The notes: generated from the sequence alone by a model not told the origin. A stretch of DNA of 64,000 nt from an uncultured Burkholderiales bacterium (GCA_903838355.1 CAILYC010000059.1:1-64000); one strand, 5' to 3'; positions 39,713-48,703 are shown, numbered from the stretch's first letter. Numbers and translations are program-made.

Positions 39713-40138
39713 ATGCTGGTTCGATTGGTCTATGTCAGTCGCTCGGTCTTGGCCGCTGAGGTCGCAAATACCGAGTCCATTTTGGCGTCCTCCAAAGCCC
39801 ACAATGCGGCCCAAGGCATCACCGGTATTTTGTGCCACGGCGGGGGGATTTTTCTCCAGGCCTTGGAGGGTGGGCGCGTCCAGGTCAATGCCCTTTATGC
39901 GCAGTTGATCAAAGACCCGCGACACACCGATGTGGTGCTGCTGCACTACGAAGAAATCAAAGAGCGCCGCTACAGCGGTTGGTCCATGGGACAAGTCAAT
40001 TTGGCCAAGCTCAATGCCTCGGTGGTGCTGAAATACTCTGAAACCCCCCAGCTCGACCCCTATGCGGTGTCGGGTGATGTCTCTCTCACACTCCTTGAAG
40101 AGCTCATGGCCACGGCCGCCATCATGGGTCGCTCCTAA
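39713..40138 (+). CDS. BLUF-domain blue-light photoreceptor
   Basis: A 141-residue single-domain BLUF protein, which binds FAD and senses blue light through a hydrogen-bond switch. All key residues are seen: Tyr7 in RLVYVSRS, Asn31 in AHNAAQGITGIL, Gln49 in FLQALEG, and Trp90/Met92 in YSGWSMGQ. The C-terminal ~45 residues are a short helical cap with no output domain, as in BlrB or PixD. It lies ten bases after folE with AAGGAG before the ATG, so the two are almost certainly cotranscribed. Its partner protein is unknown; flavin- or folate-linked light control is inference. Confidence 0.9.
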   Translation: MLVRLVYVSRSVLAAEVANTESILASSKAHNAAQGITGILCHGGGIFLQALEGGRVQVNALYAQLIKDPRHTDVVLLHYEEIKERRYSGWSMGQVNLAKLNASVVLKYSETPQLDPYAVSGDVSLTLLEELMATAAIMGRS

Positions 40139-40206
40139 GAGCGTTGAGACTTGGGGCTCAGGACCTTGATGTCGCTGCTGATCTTTGCTTTGGGTGGTGG
40201 GCGTTG

Positions 40207-41130
40207 ATGGCCCCGATAGCGCCCCCCCGTGCCCACGACGTTTCAGCAGCCCCCACGCGCACGCCCCCCACCTTGCTCCTTGGTGTTGACTTCACCTCCA
40301 GGCCCACTGCCAAGAAGCCCATCGTGATGGCCTGGGCTCAGCACAGGCAAGCTGGGGTGGTGGTGCTCGAGCGGTTGGTGAGGGCGAGAGATTTTGACGC
40401 CTTTGAGCATGAGCTCTGCCGCCAAGAGGCCTATGTCGGGGGCTTTGATTTGCCCTTTGGCCTGCCGCGCGAGTTGGTGCAAGACTTGGACTGGCCCCTC
40501 GACTGGGCTGGTTGCATGCAGACCTTTGTGGCCCACACCCGGCCTGAGCTGCGTGCGCTGTTCATGGCCTTTTGTGCCAAGCGCGAAGTCGGCGCCAAGT
40601 TTGCTCACCGCGCCACCGACCTCTGCGCCGATTCAAGCTCTTCCATGAAGTGGGTCAACCCGCCGGTGGCTTACATGATGCACGCCGGTGTGCCCGTTTT
40701 ATTGCGCGCGGGTTTGAGTTTGGTGGGTTTGCACAGGGGTGACCCCAAGCGGCTGGCTCTGGAGGCCTATCCTGGCCTCTTGGCGCGAGAGGTGTTGGGC
40801 ACGAGGAGCTATAAAAGCGATGAACGCGCCAAGCAAACAAGCGAGCGGCTCATTGCGCGCAAAGACATATTGCACGCGCTCGAGCTCGGCCTCACGCGCT
40901 TAAAGCTGCGCTTAAAGCTCACCCACGCACAGCGCGAAGAATTGATTGAAGAGCCCCAAGGCGACGCGCTCGATGCGGTCCTGTGCGCTGTACAAGCCGC
41001 GTGGGGCCATGAAGCGCGACTCCAGGGCTCAAGACTCTTTGGACTGCCCCCCAAAATGGACCCGCTCGAGGGCTGGATCGTGAGCGCCCTGGCGCCCAAG
41101 AAAGTCCGCCTAAACCATCCCCAGGGATAA
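40207..41130 (+). CDS. DUF429 domain protein
   Basis: A 307-residue protein of DUF429, a family with an RNase H-like fold and no settled function. The N-terminal block LLGVDFTSRPTAKKPIVMAWA carries the conserved Asp, VGGFDLPFGLPREL follows, and the C-terminal EPQGDALDAVLCAVQAAW block carries acidic residues of a possible nuclease-like site. The ATG at 40207 is preferred over a TTG at 40144, which lacks a clear ribosome-binding site. It follows the BLUF gene. The downstream 199 bases to moeB hold no gene I can support. Confidence 0.75.
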   Translation: MAPIAPPRAHDVSAAPTRTPPTLLLGVDFTSRPTAKKPIVMAWAQHRQAGVVVLERLVRARDFDAFEHELCRQEAYVGGFDLPFGLPRELVQDLDWPLDWAGCMQTFVAHTRPELRALFMAFCAKREVGAKFAHRATDLCADSSSSMKWVNPPVAYMMHAGVPVLLRAGLSLVGLHRGDPKRLALEAYPGLLAREVLGTRSYKSDERAKQTSERLIARKDILHALELGLTRLKLRLKLTHAQREELIEEPQGDALDAVLCAVQAAWGHEARLQGSRLFGLPPKMDPLEGWIVSALAPKKVRLNHPQG

Positions 41131-41329
41131 ATCCGGGGGGTTTTGGAGACACGCATTCGCAACTTATCCGGGCTCTCGCATGGTTGCTGCAGCATCCCGA
41201 GCGTGACCACGAACCCATCTCCATTGACTTTGTATTCTGACGTGGCTTGGGGTTTACTGAACAGCCTTGGATCAACCAGTCAAAAATACCTTCACTCACC
41301 CAAAAGCTAAAGCGAGGGGTTTGCGAGAA

Positions 41330-42100
41330 TTATGGGGTCAAGTCCTCACCTGGGGAGATTGAACAAACCGGGCAATGGGGGTTTCTTTTGAAGCGCATCT
41401 CGCTCCAGCGCAGGTCCTTGGCGCTCAGCATCAAAAGCCGCCCAACCAAGGTCTGGCCTTCGAGCCCGATCAATTTCAAGGCCTCCAAGGCTTGCATGGC
41501 TCCGATCACGCCCACTAGGGGGGCCAACACGCCCAGGCTCGCGCAGCTCACCTCTTGGGGGGCGGGTTCAGGCGCAAAGAGACAGGCGTAGCACGGGCTC
41601 TCAGGCTGTCTTGGGTCAAACACGGTGATTTGTGCGTCCATTCCCACAGCGCCCGCACTCACCCAGGGGATCGAGGCCGACAGACAAGCGCGGTTGAGCA
41701 TTTGGCGAGTGGCAAAGTTGTCCACCGCATCGATCACGACGTCCACGCCCTTGAGCCAGTGCTTGAGGGTCTCAGGGGTCGCGCGCGCTTCGTGGGTGTC
41801 GATGGTGAGCTCAGGGTTGAGGGCGAGGAGTTGCTCCTTGGCCGAGTCAACCTTGCTGCGTCCTATGCGCGCGCTGGTGTGCACGATTTGACGCTGTAAA
41901 TTGGTGAGCTCCACGTGATCAAAGTCCACCAAGCTCATGTGACCCACACCCGAAGCGGCAAGGTACATGGCCGCGGGGGAGCCCAAACCGCCGAGCCCCA
42001 GAATCAACACATGGGAGCGCAGAAATTGCGCTTGACCCTCAATGCCAATGTCGGGGAGCAAAATGTGGCGCGAGTAGCGCAGCAGTTGCTCGTCGCGCAT
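41330..42100 (-). CDS. moeB: MoeB/ThiF-family adenylyltransferase
   Basis: A 256-residue E1-like enzyme that adenylates the C-terminus of a sulfur-carrier protein (MoaD or ThiS). The ATP loop is HVLILGLGGLGSP, with the Arg-finger region YSRHILLPDIG and NLQRQIVH. DAVDNFATRQMLNRAC holds the conserved Asp. The zinc Cys pairs CYACLF and CPVC are present. The catalytic region VSCASLGVLAPLVG is MoeB-like. It does not carry a C-terminal rhodanese domain. ATG 42100 follows the ctpA stop by five bases, so the two form an operon. MoeB and ThiF cannot be separated by sequence alone. Confidence 0.88.
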   Translation of the reverse strand: MRDEQLLRYSRHILLPDIGIEGQAQFLRSHVLILGLGGLGSPAAMYLAASGVGHMSLVDFDHVELTNLQRQIVHTSARIGRSKVDSAKEQLLALNPELTIDTHEARATPETLKHWLKGVDVVIDAVDNFATRQMLNRACLSASIPWVSAGAVGMDAQITVFDPRQPESPCYACLFAPEPAPQEVSCASLGVLAPLVGVIGAMQALEALKLIGLEGQTLVGRLLMLSAKDLRWSEMRFKRNPHCPVCSISPGEDLTP

Positions 42101-42105
42101 GGCAT

Positions 42106-43560
42106 TCAATTGTTCGCGTCAGGGGCGGCGATCACGCGCTCGGTTTGTGTTTTGCTGGCAACGACCGCCAAGCCCTTGAGTTGGTTCAAGGCTTGTTGGA
42201 GCTGGAAGTCTTTGTCCGAGCCGTACTCCGGGGCGCGGCGATCGGCCACGGGTTTTTTGGCTTCTTCTTCAAGGCGCTTCAAAGCCTCTTCTCGGGCCTT
42301 TTCACGCTCCGGGTCTTTGACCTCGCCGCCTTGGCCACTGGTCAAGTGTTTGTCCAAATCGGCCTCGCGCGTTCTGAGCACCGCATAGGGCGAGCCTTCG
42401 GGGGTTTCGTCCACCATCACGTCGGGCAAAATGCCCTTGGCTTGGATGGAGCGCCCGCTTGGCGTGTAGTAGCGTGCGGTGGTGATTTTAAGGGCCGTGT
42501 CGGGGCCGAGTTGGCGCACGGTTTGAACCGAGCCTTTGCCAAAGGTTTGGGAGCCCAAGAGCGTTGCGCGGTGATGGTCTTGCAAGGCGCCGGCCACGAT
42601 CTCGCTGGCCGACGCAGAGCCCTCGTTGACCAACACCACCATTTGGATGGTTTTAAAGATGCCATGGGTCTTTTGCGTGAGCTCAGAGATGGGGTCATTC
42701 GAGGCGTGGCGCTGGTAGAACTCGGGGGCGGCTTTGTAGACGAATTTGCTCTCGGCGATTTGTCCATTGGTGGAGACAATGGTCACGTTGTCGGGTAAAA
42801 ATGCGGCCGAAATGGCAACCGCAGCGTCAAGCAGCCCACCCGGATCGTTTCTCAAGTCAAGCACCAAGCCCTTTAAGTTGTGGTCTTCTTGGTAAAGGTC
42901 TTCGAGCTTTTTGACGACATCTTCAACACTGCGGTCTTGGAACTGGATGAGTCTCAGCCATGCATAGCCAGGCTCAATGAGTTTGGCTTTGACGCTTTGG
43001 GTTTTGATCTCTTCTCGGATGATGGTGACGGGGAAAGTTTTGTTCTCTTCTTTTCTGTAAATGGTGAGGACCACCTTGGTGTTGGGCTCACCGCGCATCC
43101 TCTTGACCGCTTCGCTCAGGCTCAAGCCCTTCACATTGGTGTCGTCCACTTTCGTGATCAAGTCCCCAGGTTTGAGTCCTGCGCGGTAGGCGGGCGAGCC
43201 CTCAATGGGGGAGACCACCTTGACCCAACCGTCTTCGGTGCTGATCTCAATGCCAACCCCAACAAAACGCCCCGTGGTGCCTTCGCGGAACTCTTTAAAG
43301 CTTTTTTTGTCAAAATATTGTGAGTGTGGATCCAGGCTTGCCACCATCCCTGAGATGGCATCGGTGATGAGTTTTTTCTCGTCCACGGGTTCGACATAAT
43401 CGCTCTTGATCATGGTGAAGACCGAGGAGAGTTGTTGCAGCTCTTCGAGCGGCAAGGGCGACATGTTGCCGCGCGCAATGCCTTCGAGGGAAATGGTGGT
43501 CAAAGCCCCTGCCAATGAGCCGATGGCCAACCAACCTGCGATTTTTAGTTTTTGCCCCAT
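42106..43560 (-). CDS. ctpA: S41-family C-terminal processing protease
   Basis: A 484-residue periplasmic serine protease. An N-terminal signal or anchor helix (~7-26: IAGWLAIGSLAGALTTISLE) precedes a PDZ domain (~95-165: GRFVGVGIEISTEDGW, SPAYRAGLKPGDLITKV). The S41 domain has the catalytic Ser in NEGSASASEIVAGALQDHHR and the Lys in GSQTFGKGSVQTV. The C-terminal ~70 residues are charged and helical. The family trims membrane and periplasmic proteins. It lies between gpmA and moeB on the same strand, with 257 bases to gpmA. That gap (43561-43817) shows nothing I recognise. Confidence 0.93.
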   Translation of the reverse strand: MGQKLKIAGWLAIGSLAGALTTISLEGIARGNMSPLPLEELQQLSSVFTMIKSDYVEPVDEKKLITDAISGMVASLDPHSQYFDKKSFKEFREGTTGRFVGVGIEISTEDGWVKVVSPIEGSPAYRAGLKPGDLITKVDDTNVKGLSLSEAVKRMRGEPNTKVVLTIYRKEENKTFPVTIIREEIKTQSVKAKLIEPGYAWLRLIQFQDRSVEDVVKKLEDLYQEDHNLKGLVLDLRNDPGGLLDAAVAISAAFLPDNVTIVSTNGQIAESKFVYKAAPEFYQRHASNDPISELTQKTHGIFKTIQMVVLVNEGSASASEIVAGALQDHHRATLLGSQTFGKGSVQTVRQLGPDTALKITTARYYTPSGRSIQAKGILPDVMVDETPEGSPYAVLRTREADLDKHLTSGQGGEVKDPEREKAREEALKRLEEEAKKPVADRRAPEYGSDKDFQLQQALNQLKGLAVVASKTQTERVIAAPDANN

Positions 43561-43817
43561 GCTGCCTCTGAATTTTTGAAAAATAAGGGAATTGCGCTGA
43601 CAGGCCTGTCTCGGGGTGTGGGGCCCAAAGACCTGGCGTGTATTGCCCCCATTATCGTCTGATCACGCACTTGTTCGCAATTGGGGGGGCATTGGGGGCA
43701 TTGGGATTGAGTAAAAGCCGGTAAAGGCGAGGGTTTTGCGCGCTCTTGGATGGGGTCGAGTGCCCGATGGGGGATCAGCGTTTGGGCCCAACAGCCCGAT
43801 CAGGCAAGGCGGGCGAC

Positions 43818-44513
43818 TCAGGCCGCGTCCAAATAGTAGTGCCGAATCGGTTTGAGTTGGGCGTCGAGCTCATAGACCAAGGGCACGCCATTGGGGATGT
43901 TGAGCTCAATGATGGCCTCGTCGCTCATGTCGTCCAAGTATTTGATCAAGGCACGAATCGAGTTGCCATGTGCCACGAGCAAAGGCTTCTTTCCAGCCAA
44001 GAGGGCGGGGGCGATGGATTCTTGCCAGAATGGCAAAACCCGGGCCACCGTGTCTTTGAGGCATTCGGTCAAAGGGATGTCTTGGGGCTTCAAGCGCGCA
44101 TAGCGCGCATCGGCGCGCTCCGAGCGGGCGTCTTGGGGGTCCAAGGCGGGGGGCGGCACGTCGTAGCTTCTGCGCCAGGCCAGCACCTGCGCGTCGCCAT
44201 ACGCTTTGGCAGTCTCGGCTTTGTTCAGGCCTTGCAGGGCACCGTAATGGCGCTCATTCAATCGGTAGTGATGCACCACCGGCAGCCATGGTCGTTGCAT
44301 GGCGTCCAGGCAATGCCACAAGGTGTGGATGGCGCGCTGCAAAACGCTGGTGTAGGCCAAATCAAACAGGTAGCCTTGGGCCAACAAAATCTCTCCGCAG
44401 CGCTTGGCTTGCTCAATGCCAAGGGGGGTGAGGTCCACATCGGTCCAGCCGGTGAAGCGATTCTCTAAATTCCAGGTGGATTCGCCGTGTCGAATCAAAA
44501 CGAGTTTGTACAT
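43818..44513 (-). CDS. gpmA: 2,3-bisphosphoglycerate-dependent phosphoglycerate mutase
   Basis: A 231-residue dPGM that interconverts 3- and 2-phosphoglycerate in glycolysis. The phosphohistidine motif is [12 protein letters not shown] near the N-terminus, followed by [12 protein letters not shown] and [13 protein letters not shown]. The second catalytic His is in [12 protein letters not shown]. It is about 19 residues shorter than E. coli GpmA (250) at the C-terminus. ATG 44513 gives the normal [11 protein letters not shown] start. It is divergent from the rhodanese gene, and the intergenic region carries a short 12-bp tandem repeat. Confidence 0.95.
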   Translation of the reverse strand: MYKLVLIRHGESTWNLENRFTGWTDVDLTPLGIEQAKRCGEILLAQGYLFDLAYTSVLQRAIHTLWHCLDAMQRPWLPVVHHYRLNERHYGALQGLNKAETAKAYGDAQVLAWRRSYDVPPPALDPQDARSERADARYARLKPQDIPLTECLKDTVARVLPFWQESIAPALLAGKKPLLVAHGNSIRALIKYLDDMSDEAIIELNIPNGVPLVYELDAQLKPIRHYYLDAA

Positions 44514-44542
44514 GGTCAATGGGTCCGGTGAATGGGGCTGTT

Positions 44543-44572
44543 AATTGGCGGGCCAATTGGCGGGCCAATTGG
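44543..44572. repeat. 12-bp tandem repeat between gpmA and rhodanese genes
   Basis: Two and a half copies of AATTGGCGGGCC fill 44543-44572, giving overlapping CCAATTGG palindromes. They lie between two divergent genes, about 30 bases from the gpmA start and 85 from the rhodanese start. Confidence 0.8.
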
Positions 44573-44656
44573 GGGGTTAAAATTTGTTTTCTCACAAAGA
44601 TCGCCGCCGATTTTAGAATGTCTCGGTCTGCGTATGGATTCACCAAAGGAAATGTT

Positions 44657-45067
44657 TTGAACTTTTTTATCGAAAATTGGATGTTATTCGCCTTGGCCCT
44701 GGCTTCGGGCACCCTGCTCTTGATCCCTGTCTTTCAAGGGGCCTTGCAGTCGGGCTTGTCGCCCGCATTGGTGGTTCAGTTGATGAACAAAGAGCGTGGC
44801 GTGGTGGTGGATGTGCGCACCTTGGCCGAATACCAAGCCGAGCGCATTGCAAGCGCGGTGCATGTTGAGCTCTCCGAGCTTGAGGCCAAATTGCCCCAAG
44901 TGCTCAAAAACAAGTCCCAAGCCTTGATTTTGGTGTGCGAGAGCGGCATGCGCTCGATCAAAGCGCAGCAAGTGGCCCAAAAACTCGGTTACGAGCAGGC
45001 CCATTCCTTGTCAGGCGGGATGAAAGCCTGGAAAGAGGCGACACTACCGACTCAAACCCAGTCTTGA
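44657..45067 (+). CDS. Membrane-anchored rhodanese-like protein
   Basis: A 136-residue protein. An N-terminal membrane segment (NFFIENWMLFALALASGTLLLIPVF, ~2-26) is followed by a rhodanese domain: VVVDVRTLAEYQAERIASAVHV and the active-site loop VCESGMRS with the persulfide Cys at residue 94. The family moves sulfur. The start is a TTG at 44657: AAAGGA lies six bases upstream, and only this start gives the usual xFFIENW beginning. A longer frame from 44519 runs back through the repeat and is rejected. In Burkholderiales this gene commonly sits with gpmA, grxC and secB, as here. Confidence 0.9.
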   Translation: MNFFIENWMLFALALASGTLLLIPVFQGALQSGLSPALVVQLMNKERGVVVDVRTLAEYQAERIASAVHVELSELEAKLPQVLKNKSQALILVCESGMRSIKAQQVAQKLGYEQAHSLSGGMKAWKEATLPTQTQS

Positions 45068-45167
45068 CCCGGGCTCACCCGCGTTGGGTCAACCCAGGAC
45101 AGTGTCCCCAAGGGTCGAATGCGAGAACAGTCGCCGAATCTTGATTTTTTATAGGAGCTCAACCCCC

Positions 45168-45425
45168 ATGCCCTCAGTCAGAATGTACACCACCGCTGTT
45201 TGTCCCTATTGCGTGCGAGCCAAACAATTCTTGAAGTCCAAAGGCGTTGAGTTCATCGAGGAGGTGCGGGTGGACTTGGACCCCCAAGCGCGCGACACCA
45301 TGATGCAAAGCACGGGACGCAGAACGGTGCCGCAAATCTTCATTGGCGACACCCATGTGGGCGGCTGTGATGATTTGTTGGCACTCGATGCGAGCGGCGG
45401 CTTGGCCCCTTTGCTGGCGGCCTGA
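45168..45425 (+). CDS. grxC: Glutaredoxin 3
   Basis: An 85-residue dithiol glutaredoxin reducing disulfides with glutathione. The active site CPYC is at residues 12-15 (TTAVCPYCVRAK), the cis-Pro is in RTVPQIFIGDTHVGG, and GGCDDLLAL closes the fold. Length matches E. coli GrxC (83). ATG 45168 is preceded by AGGAG ten bases upstream; the upstream frame to 45084 is not conserved. It follows the rhodanese gene and precedes secB across a 415-base gap. Confidence 0.95.
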   Translation: MPSVRMYTTAVCPYCVRAKQFLKSKGVEFIEEVRVDLDPQARDTMMQSTGRRTVPQIFIGDTHVGGCDDLLALDASGGLAPLLAA

Positions 45426-45840
45426 GTCTTTTTTTGACCCCCCTCAGGGCACTGGTTCGATGCGAGAGAACGTTGGGCGTTGGGCGTTGGGCGGTGTGCG
45501 GTGTGCGCTTGCCGTTCTCCTTGGGATCATTGGCCCTGGTTCCCTTTTCACAAGCCATGGACCATTTTTTTTAGGTTTCTTGGCCCCCAAGACCTCTATT
45601 TCTGTGGCACGGGTCTGAGCGCGCGGGTCTTTGGGCGATAATCTCACCCAAATTGGGCTTTGGCCTTCTTCGCGGGCTTGTCTGATCGGCGAATCTGATC
45701 GGCGGGTTTGGGCAGATAGTTCACCCCGAGTGCGAGCTGCCCCAATGCCGTGCAACTCACCCATCCATGATGAGCCTGGGGCCTTTGGCCCCTTGTACCC
45801 ACCTGAGCGAGACTTGTTTTTTTAATGCATAGGAATTTTC
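45426..45840. other. 415-base intergenic region between grxC and secB
   Basis: No supported gene. It contains a heptamer array (45471-45505: three CGTTGGG then two CGGTGTG) and a GC hairpin GGGGCC-TTT-GGCCCC (45778-45792) 48 bases before the secB start. A frame encoding about 50 residues from ATG 45460 crosses the array and has one hydrophobic stretch, but has no ribosome-binding site and is not accepted. The secB promoter presumably lies in 45600-45770, but I cannot assign it. Confidence 0.5.
45471..45505. repeat. Heptamer tandem array
   Basis: Five 7-bp units in register: CGTTGGG at 45471, 45478 and 45485, then CGGTGTG at 45492 and 45499. It lies in the grxC-secB gap. Confidence 0.85.
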
Positions 45841-46296
45841 ATGACCCAAGAGGCGACGCCCGTTTTTCAAATCCAGCGCATTTATTTAAAAGATATTTCG
45901 CTCGAACAACCCAATTCCCCTGCCATTTTGCTCTCTCAAGAGCAGCCCACCGTGGACATTCAGCTCCAAGTGGGTGCTGAAACGGTCAACGAAGGGGTTT
46001 TTGAGATCACCGTGACCGCCACCGTCACCACCAAAATCCAAGACAAGACGGTCTTTTTGGTGGAGGCCAAGCAAGCGGGTATTTTTGAAATCCGCAATGT
46101 CGAGCAAGAGCAGCTCGGTGGCATTGTCGGCATCGCTTGCCCGCAAATGGTCTATCCCTATTTGCGTGGCAATGTCGCCGATGTGATTCAACGCGCTGGT
46201 TTCCCACCCGTTCATTTGGCCGAAATCAATTTTCAAGCGATGTATGAGCAACAACAAAATGCTCAAATTCCCACCACAGCCACGCCCACACAGTAA
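45841..46296 (+). CDS. secB: Protein-export chaperone SecB
   Basis: A 151-residue SecB, which holds preproteins unfolded and passes them to SecA. Signature regions are [19 protein letters not shown] near the start, [37 protein letters not shown] and the C-terminal [16 protein letters not shown]. coli SecB has 155 residues. It is followed by gpsA, as in many Proteobacteria (grxC-secB-gpsA order). The intergenic leader contains a GC-rich hairpin. Confidence 0.97.
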   Translation: MTQEATPVFQIQRIYLKDISLEQPNSPAILLSQEQPTVDIQLQVGAETVNEGVFEITVTATVTTKIQDKTVFLVEAKQAGIFEIRNVEQEQLGGIVGIACPQMVYPYLRGNVADVIQRAGFPPVHLAEINFQAMYEQQQNAQIPTTATPTQ

Positions 46297-46425
46297 TGAA
46301 GACCTGGCTGGCCTGGGCTTGAGGGCATTGCTGGCTGGCTGGCTTTTGGATGAGTTCTGGCTTGTCAACCCAAGTCCCCTGGGTCGGCGGCGACAAGGTC
46401 CATGGACACACCTCAAGGATGCGCG

Positions 46426-47508
46426 ATGAACGTGGCTATTTTGGGCTCTGGGGCTTGGGGCACGGCCTTGGCCATTGCGCTGGTTGAGCACCGAATCCTA
46501 CAGCGTGCGCAAAGCGTTCTCACCCCCCAGCGCCCCCCAGCGCCGGCAACAAATCCCCCGAGCGTCACGCTTTGGAGTCGGGACGCCCAGTGGGTCCAGG
46601 AGGCGCAAGCGCTGCGCACCAATGCACGCTATTTGCCAGGCATTGCCTTTCCCGAGGACTTGGCGTTGAGCGCCCAGCCACTGGCTGAGTGGCTCGCTCA
46701 GCAGGATTTGGTGGTCTTGGCCACGCCCACCGCTGCCCTTCGAGGCATGCTGCTGCAGGTGCGCGAGCACGTTGGGCACACCCCCGTCATTTGGCTGTGC
46801 AAGGGCTTTGAGTCACCCCAAGCCACGGCCCTCAATTCCAACCCATTGGGACTCTTGCCCCATGAGCTCCAAGCCCAAGTCGCGCCCGAGCTTCATTGTG
46901 GTGTCCTATCGGGCCCGAGTTTTGCCAAAGAAGTGGCGCTGGGCCAGCCCACCGCCTTGGTGGCAGCGTCACCGCATCCTCATGTCACCCAGGCCATGGT
47001 CCAGGCCTTCCACGGCCCGCACATGCGCATCTATGCCAATGACGATTGGGCTGGGGTGGAGGTCGGGGGTGCCGTGAAAAACGTCATGGCCATCGCCACG
47101 GGCATCTGTGATGGCCTGCACTTGGGGCTCAACGCCCGAGCGGCCTTGATCACCCGCGGTTTGGCCGAGATGACGCGCCTGGCCATTCCCTTGGGCGGGG
47201 TGGCCGAGACCTTGATGGGCCTGAGCGGCGTGGGCGACTTGGTGCTCACCGCCACGGGAGACTTGTCGCGCAACCGGCGCGTGGGCCTGCAGCTCGCGCA
47301 AGGCAAAACCTTGACCCAAATCATGGCCGAGTTGGGTCATGTGGCCGAAGGGGTTTACAGCGCCAAGACGGTTTGGCAAAGAGCGCAAGCATTGAACATT
47401 GAGATGCCCATCACGCAAATGGTGATCTCGATTTTGGAGTCCAAGGTTTCAGCGCAAGAAGCGATGCATCAACTGATGTCAAGGCAGTCAAGGAGCGAGT
47501 CGCTCTAG
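46426..47508 (+). CDS. gpsA: NAD(P)-dependent glycerol-3-phosphate dehydrogenase
   Basis: A 360-residue enzyme making sn-glycerol-3-phosphate from dihydroxyacetone phosphate for phospholipid synthesis. The dinucleotide-binding start is [39 protein letters not shown] and [18 protein letters not shown] carry the catalytic Lys region, and [20 protein letters not shown] is the C-terminal signature. At 360 residues it is longer than E. coli GpsA (339), because of a Pro-rich insertion after the first helix ([14 protein letters not shown]). ATG 46426 is preceded by AAGGA. Confidence 0.95.
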   Translation: MNVAILGSGAWGTALAIALVEHRILQRAQSVLTPQRPPAPATNPPSVTLWSRDAQWVQEAQALRTNARYLPGIAFPEDLALSAQPLAEWLAQQDLVVLATPTAALRGMLLQVREHVGHTPVIWLCKGFESPQATALNSNPLGLLPHELQAQVAPELHCGVLSGPSFAKEVALGQPTALVAASPHPHVTQAMVQAFHGPHMRIYANDDWAGVEVGGAVKNVMAIATGICDGLHLGLNARAALITRGLAEMTRLAIPLGGVAETLMGLSGVGDLVLTATGDLSRNRRVGLQLAQGKTLTQIMAELGHVAEGVYSAKTVWQRAQALNIEMPITQMVISILESKVSAQEAMHQLMSRQSRSESL

Positions 47509-47537
47509 CAGACTGGTTCGCAGGTGGCGGACGGTTC

Positions 47538-48566
47538 TTAATTCACACTCGAGTAAGCAAGTCGAACATAAATGGGTGCGTAGACCTCGCCTTGGGTGAT
47601 CTCCACCAGCATCTCTTTGGCCAGTTCCAGCAAGGCCACAAAGGTCACCACCAGCACACTGGCGCCTTGGGTGACGTCAAAGAGGGACTCAAACTCCACA
47701 AAACGCTGTCCTTGAAGCTTTCTGAGGACCATGCTCATGTGCTCGCGCACCGACAACTCTGAGCGGGAGATCTTGTGGTGTTGTATCCACTTGGCCCTCT
47801 TTAAAATGTCGTTCCAGGCTTGTTGTAAGTCTGGTGCATGCACCTGGGGCAGTCGCACATGCAAAGACTGCTCAATGAAGACCTGGGCTTTGAGAAAGTC
47901 GCGGCCCAACTGGGGCAATTCGTTGATGTGAGCAGCGGCGAGTTTCATTTTTTCATACTCGAGCAGCCTTCGCACCAACTCGGCCCTCGGGTCTTGGACT
48001 TCTTCGGCCTCTAAGCTGCGTTTGGGCGGCAGCAGCATCCGCGACTTGATCTCAATGAGCATGGCCGCCATCAGCAAATACTCAGCGGCGAGTTCCAAGT
48101 TGCGCTGTCGAATTTCATCAACATAGCTCAGGTACTGGTGCGTGAGCGCGGCCATGGGGATGTCAAGGATGTTGAAGTTTTGCTTGCGAATCAAGTAAAG
48201 CAGCAAATCCAAGGGCCCCTCAAACGCCTCTAGAAACACCTCCAAGGCGTCAGGCGGAATGTAGAGGTCTTGTGGTAGGGCAAAGAGCGGCTCTCCATAA
48301 AGCTTGGCCAAAGCGACTTGGTCCACGACATCGGGCATTTGCGCTTGGGCCGATTGAGTGGGGTTGTCCAAGGCGCTGACCAAGCCACGCTCGAAGTCGT
48401 CCTTGGCCAGGGTTTCATGGCCCCAGGGCGCTTTGTCCAAAACCGGGCTGTTGTCCTCGCTTGACGCGCGACTGCCTAGGAGAGCGGCTTGTTCGTGCGC
48501 AGCTGTGCCCTCAGCCTCTTCGTGTCTAGCAAGCCCCGACGCGGTGGGGTCGATGGGTGTGGTCAT
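47538..48566 (-). CDS. scpA: Segregation and condensation protein A
   Basis: A 342-residue kleisin that bridges the two heads of Smc and, with ScpB, organises the chromosome. The ScpA core starts at ~107 (LEVFLEAFEGPLDLLLYLIRKQNFNILDIPM) and runs to the C-terminal winged helix (FVALLELAKEMLVEITQ). The first ~100 residues are a poorly conserved, Ala/Glu/Asp-rich extension, so the core alone would be near the normal length (about 240-280). No better internal start is obvious. It lies next to the DUF3460 gene, as usual in Burkholderiales. scpB and smc are not in the window. Confidence 0.9.
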   Translation of the reverse strand: MTTPIDPTASGLARHEEAEGTAAHEQAALLGSRASSEDNSPVLDKAPWGHETLAKDDFERGLVSALDNPTQSAQAQMPDVVDQVALAKLYGEPLFALPQDLYIPPDALEVFLEAFEGPLDLLLYLIRKQNFNILDIPMAALTHQYLSYVDEIRQRNLELAAEYLLMAAMLIEIKSRMLLPPKRSLEAEEVQDPRAELVRRLLEYEKMKLAAAHINELPQLGRDFLKAQVFIEQSLHVRLPQVHAPDLQQAWNDILKRAKWIQHHKISRSELSVREHMSMVLRKLQGQRFVEFESLFDVTQGASVLVVTFVALLELAKEMLVEITQGEVYAPIYVRLAYSSVN

Positions 48567-48655
48567 GTCTAGGGCTGAATAGAGGCGAAGTGTGCGGCTT
48601 TAGGGGTGAAGGCGAGCTGGGGGCTGGTCAGAACGCGGTGCAAAGGCTTTGTCTC

Positions 48656-48688
48656 GGCTATGTACAGGCTATGTACAGGCTTTGTACA
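48656..48688. repeat. 11-bp tandem repeat downstream of DUF3460
   Basis: Three units: GGCTATGTACA (48656 and 48667) and GGCTTTGTACA (48678), followed by a degenerate fourth GGCTTTGAGC. Each has a TGTACA palindrome. The array lies between the DUF3460 stop and the scpA start. Confidence 0.85.
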
Positions 48689-48703
48689 GGCTTTGAGCGG
48701 GAT

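Noticed and set aside
41131-41170. CCCC...GGGG followed by TTTT after the DUF429 gene
   Set aside because: Stem of only four pairs with a twelve-base loop; too weak to call a terminator.
40809-41299. Long minus-strand frames opposite the DUF429 gene
   Set aside because: They are antisense to a recognisable protein and have shadow-like composition (Ser/Arg/Pro/Trp).
45460-45618. Possible ~50-residue membrane peptide before secB
   Set aside because: It begins in front of the heptamer array, has no ribosome-binding site and no recognised family.
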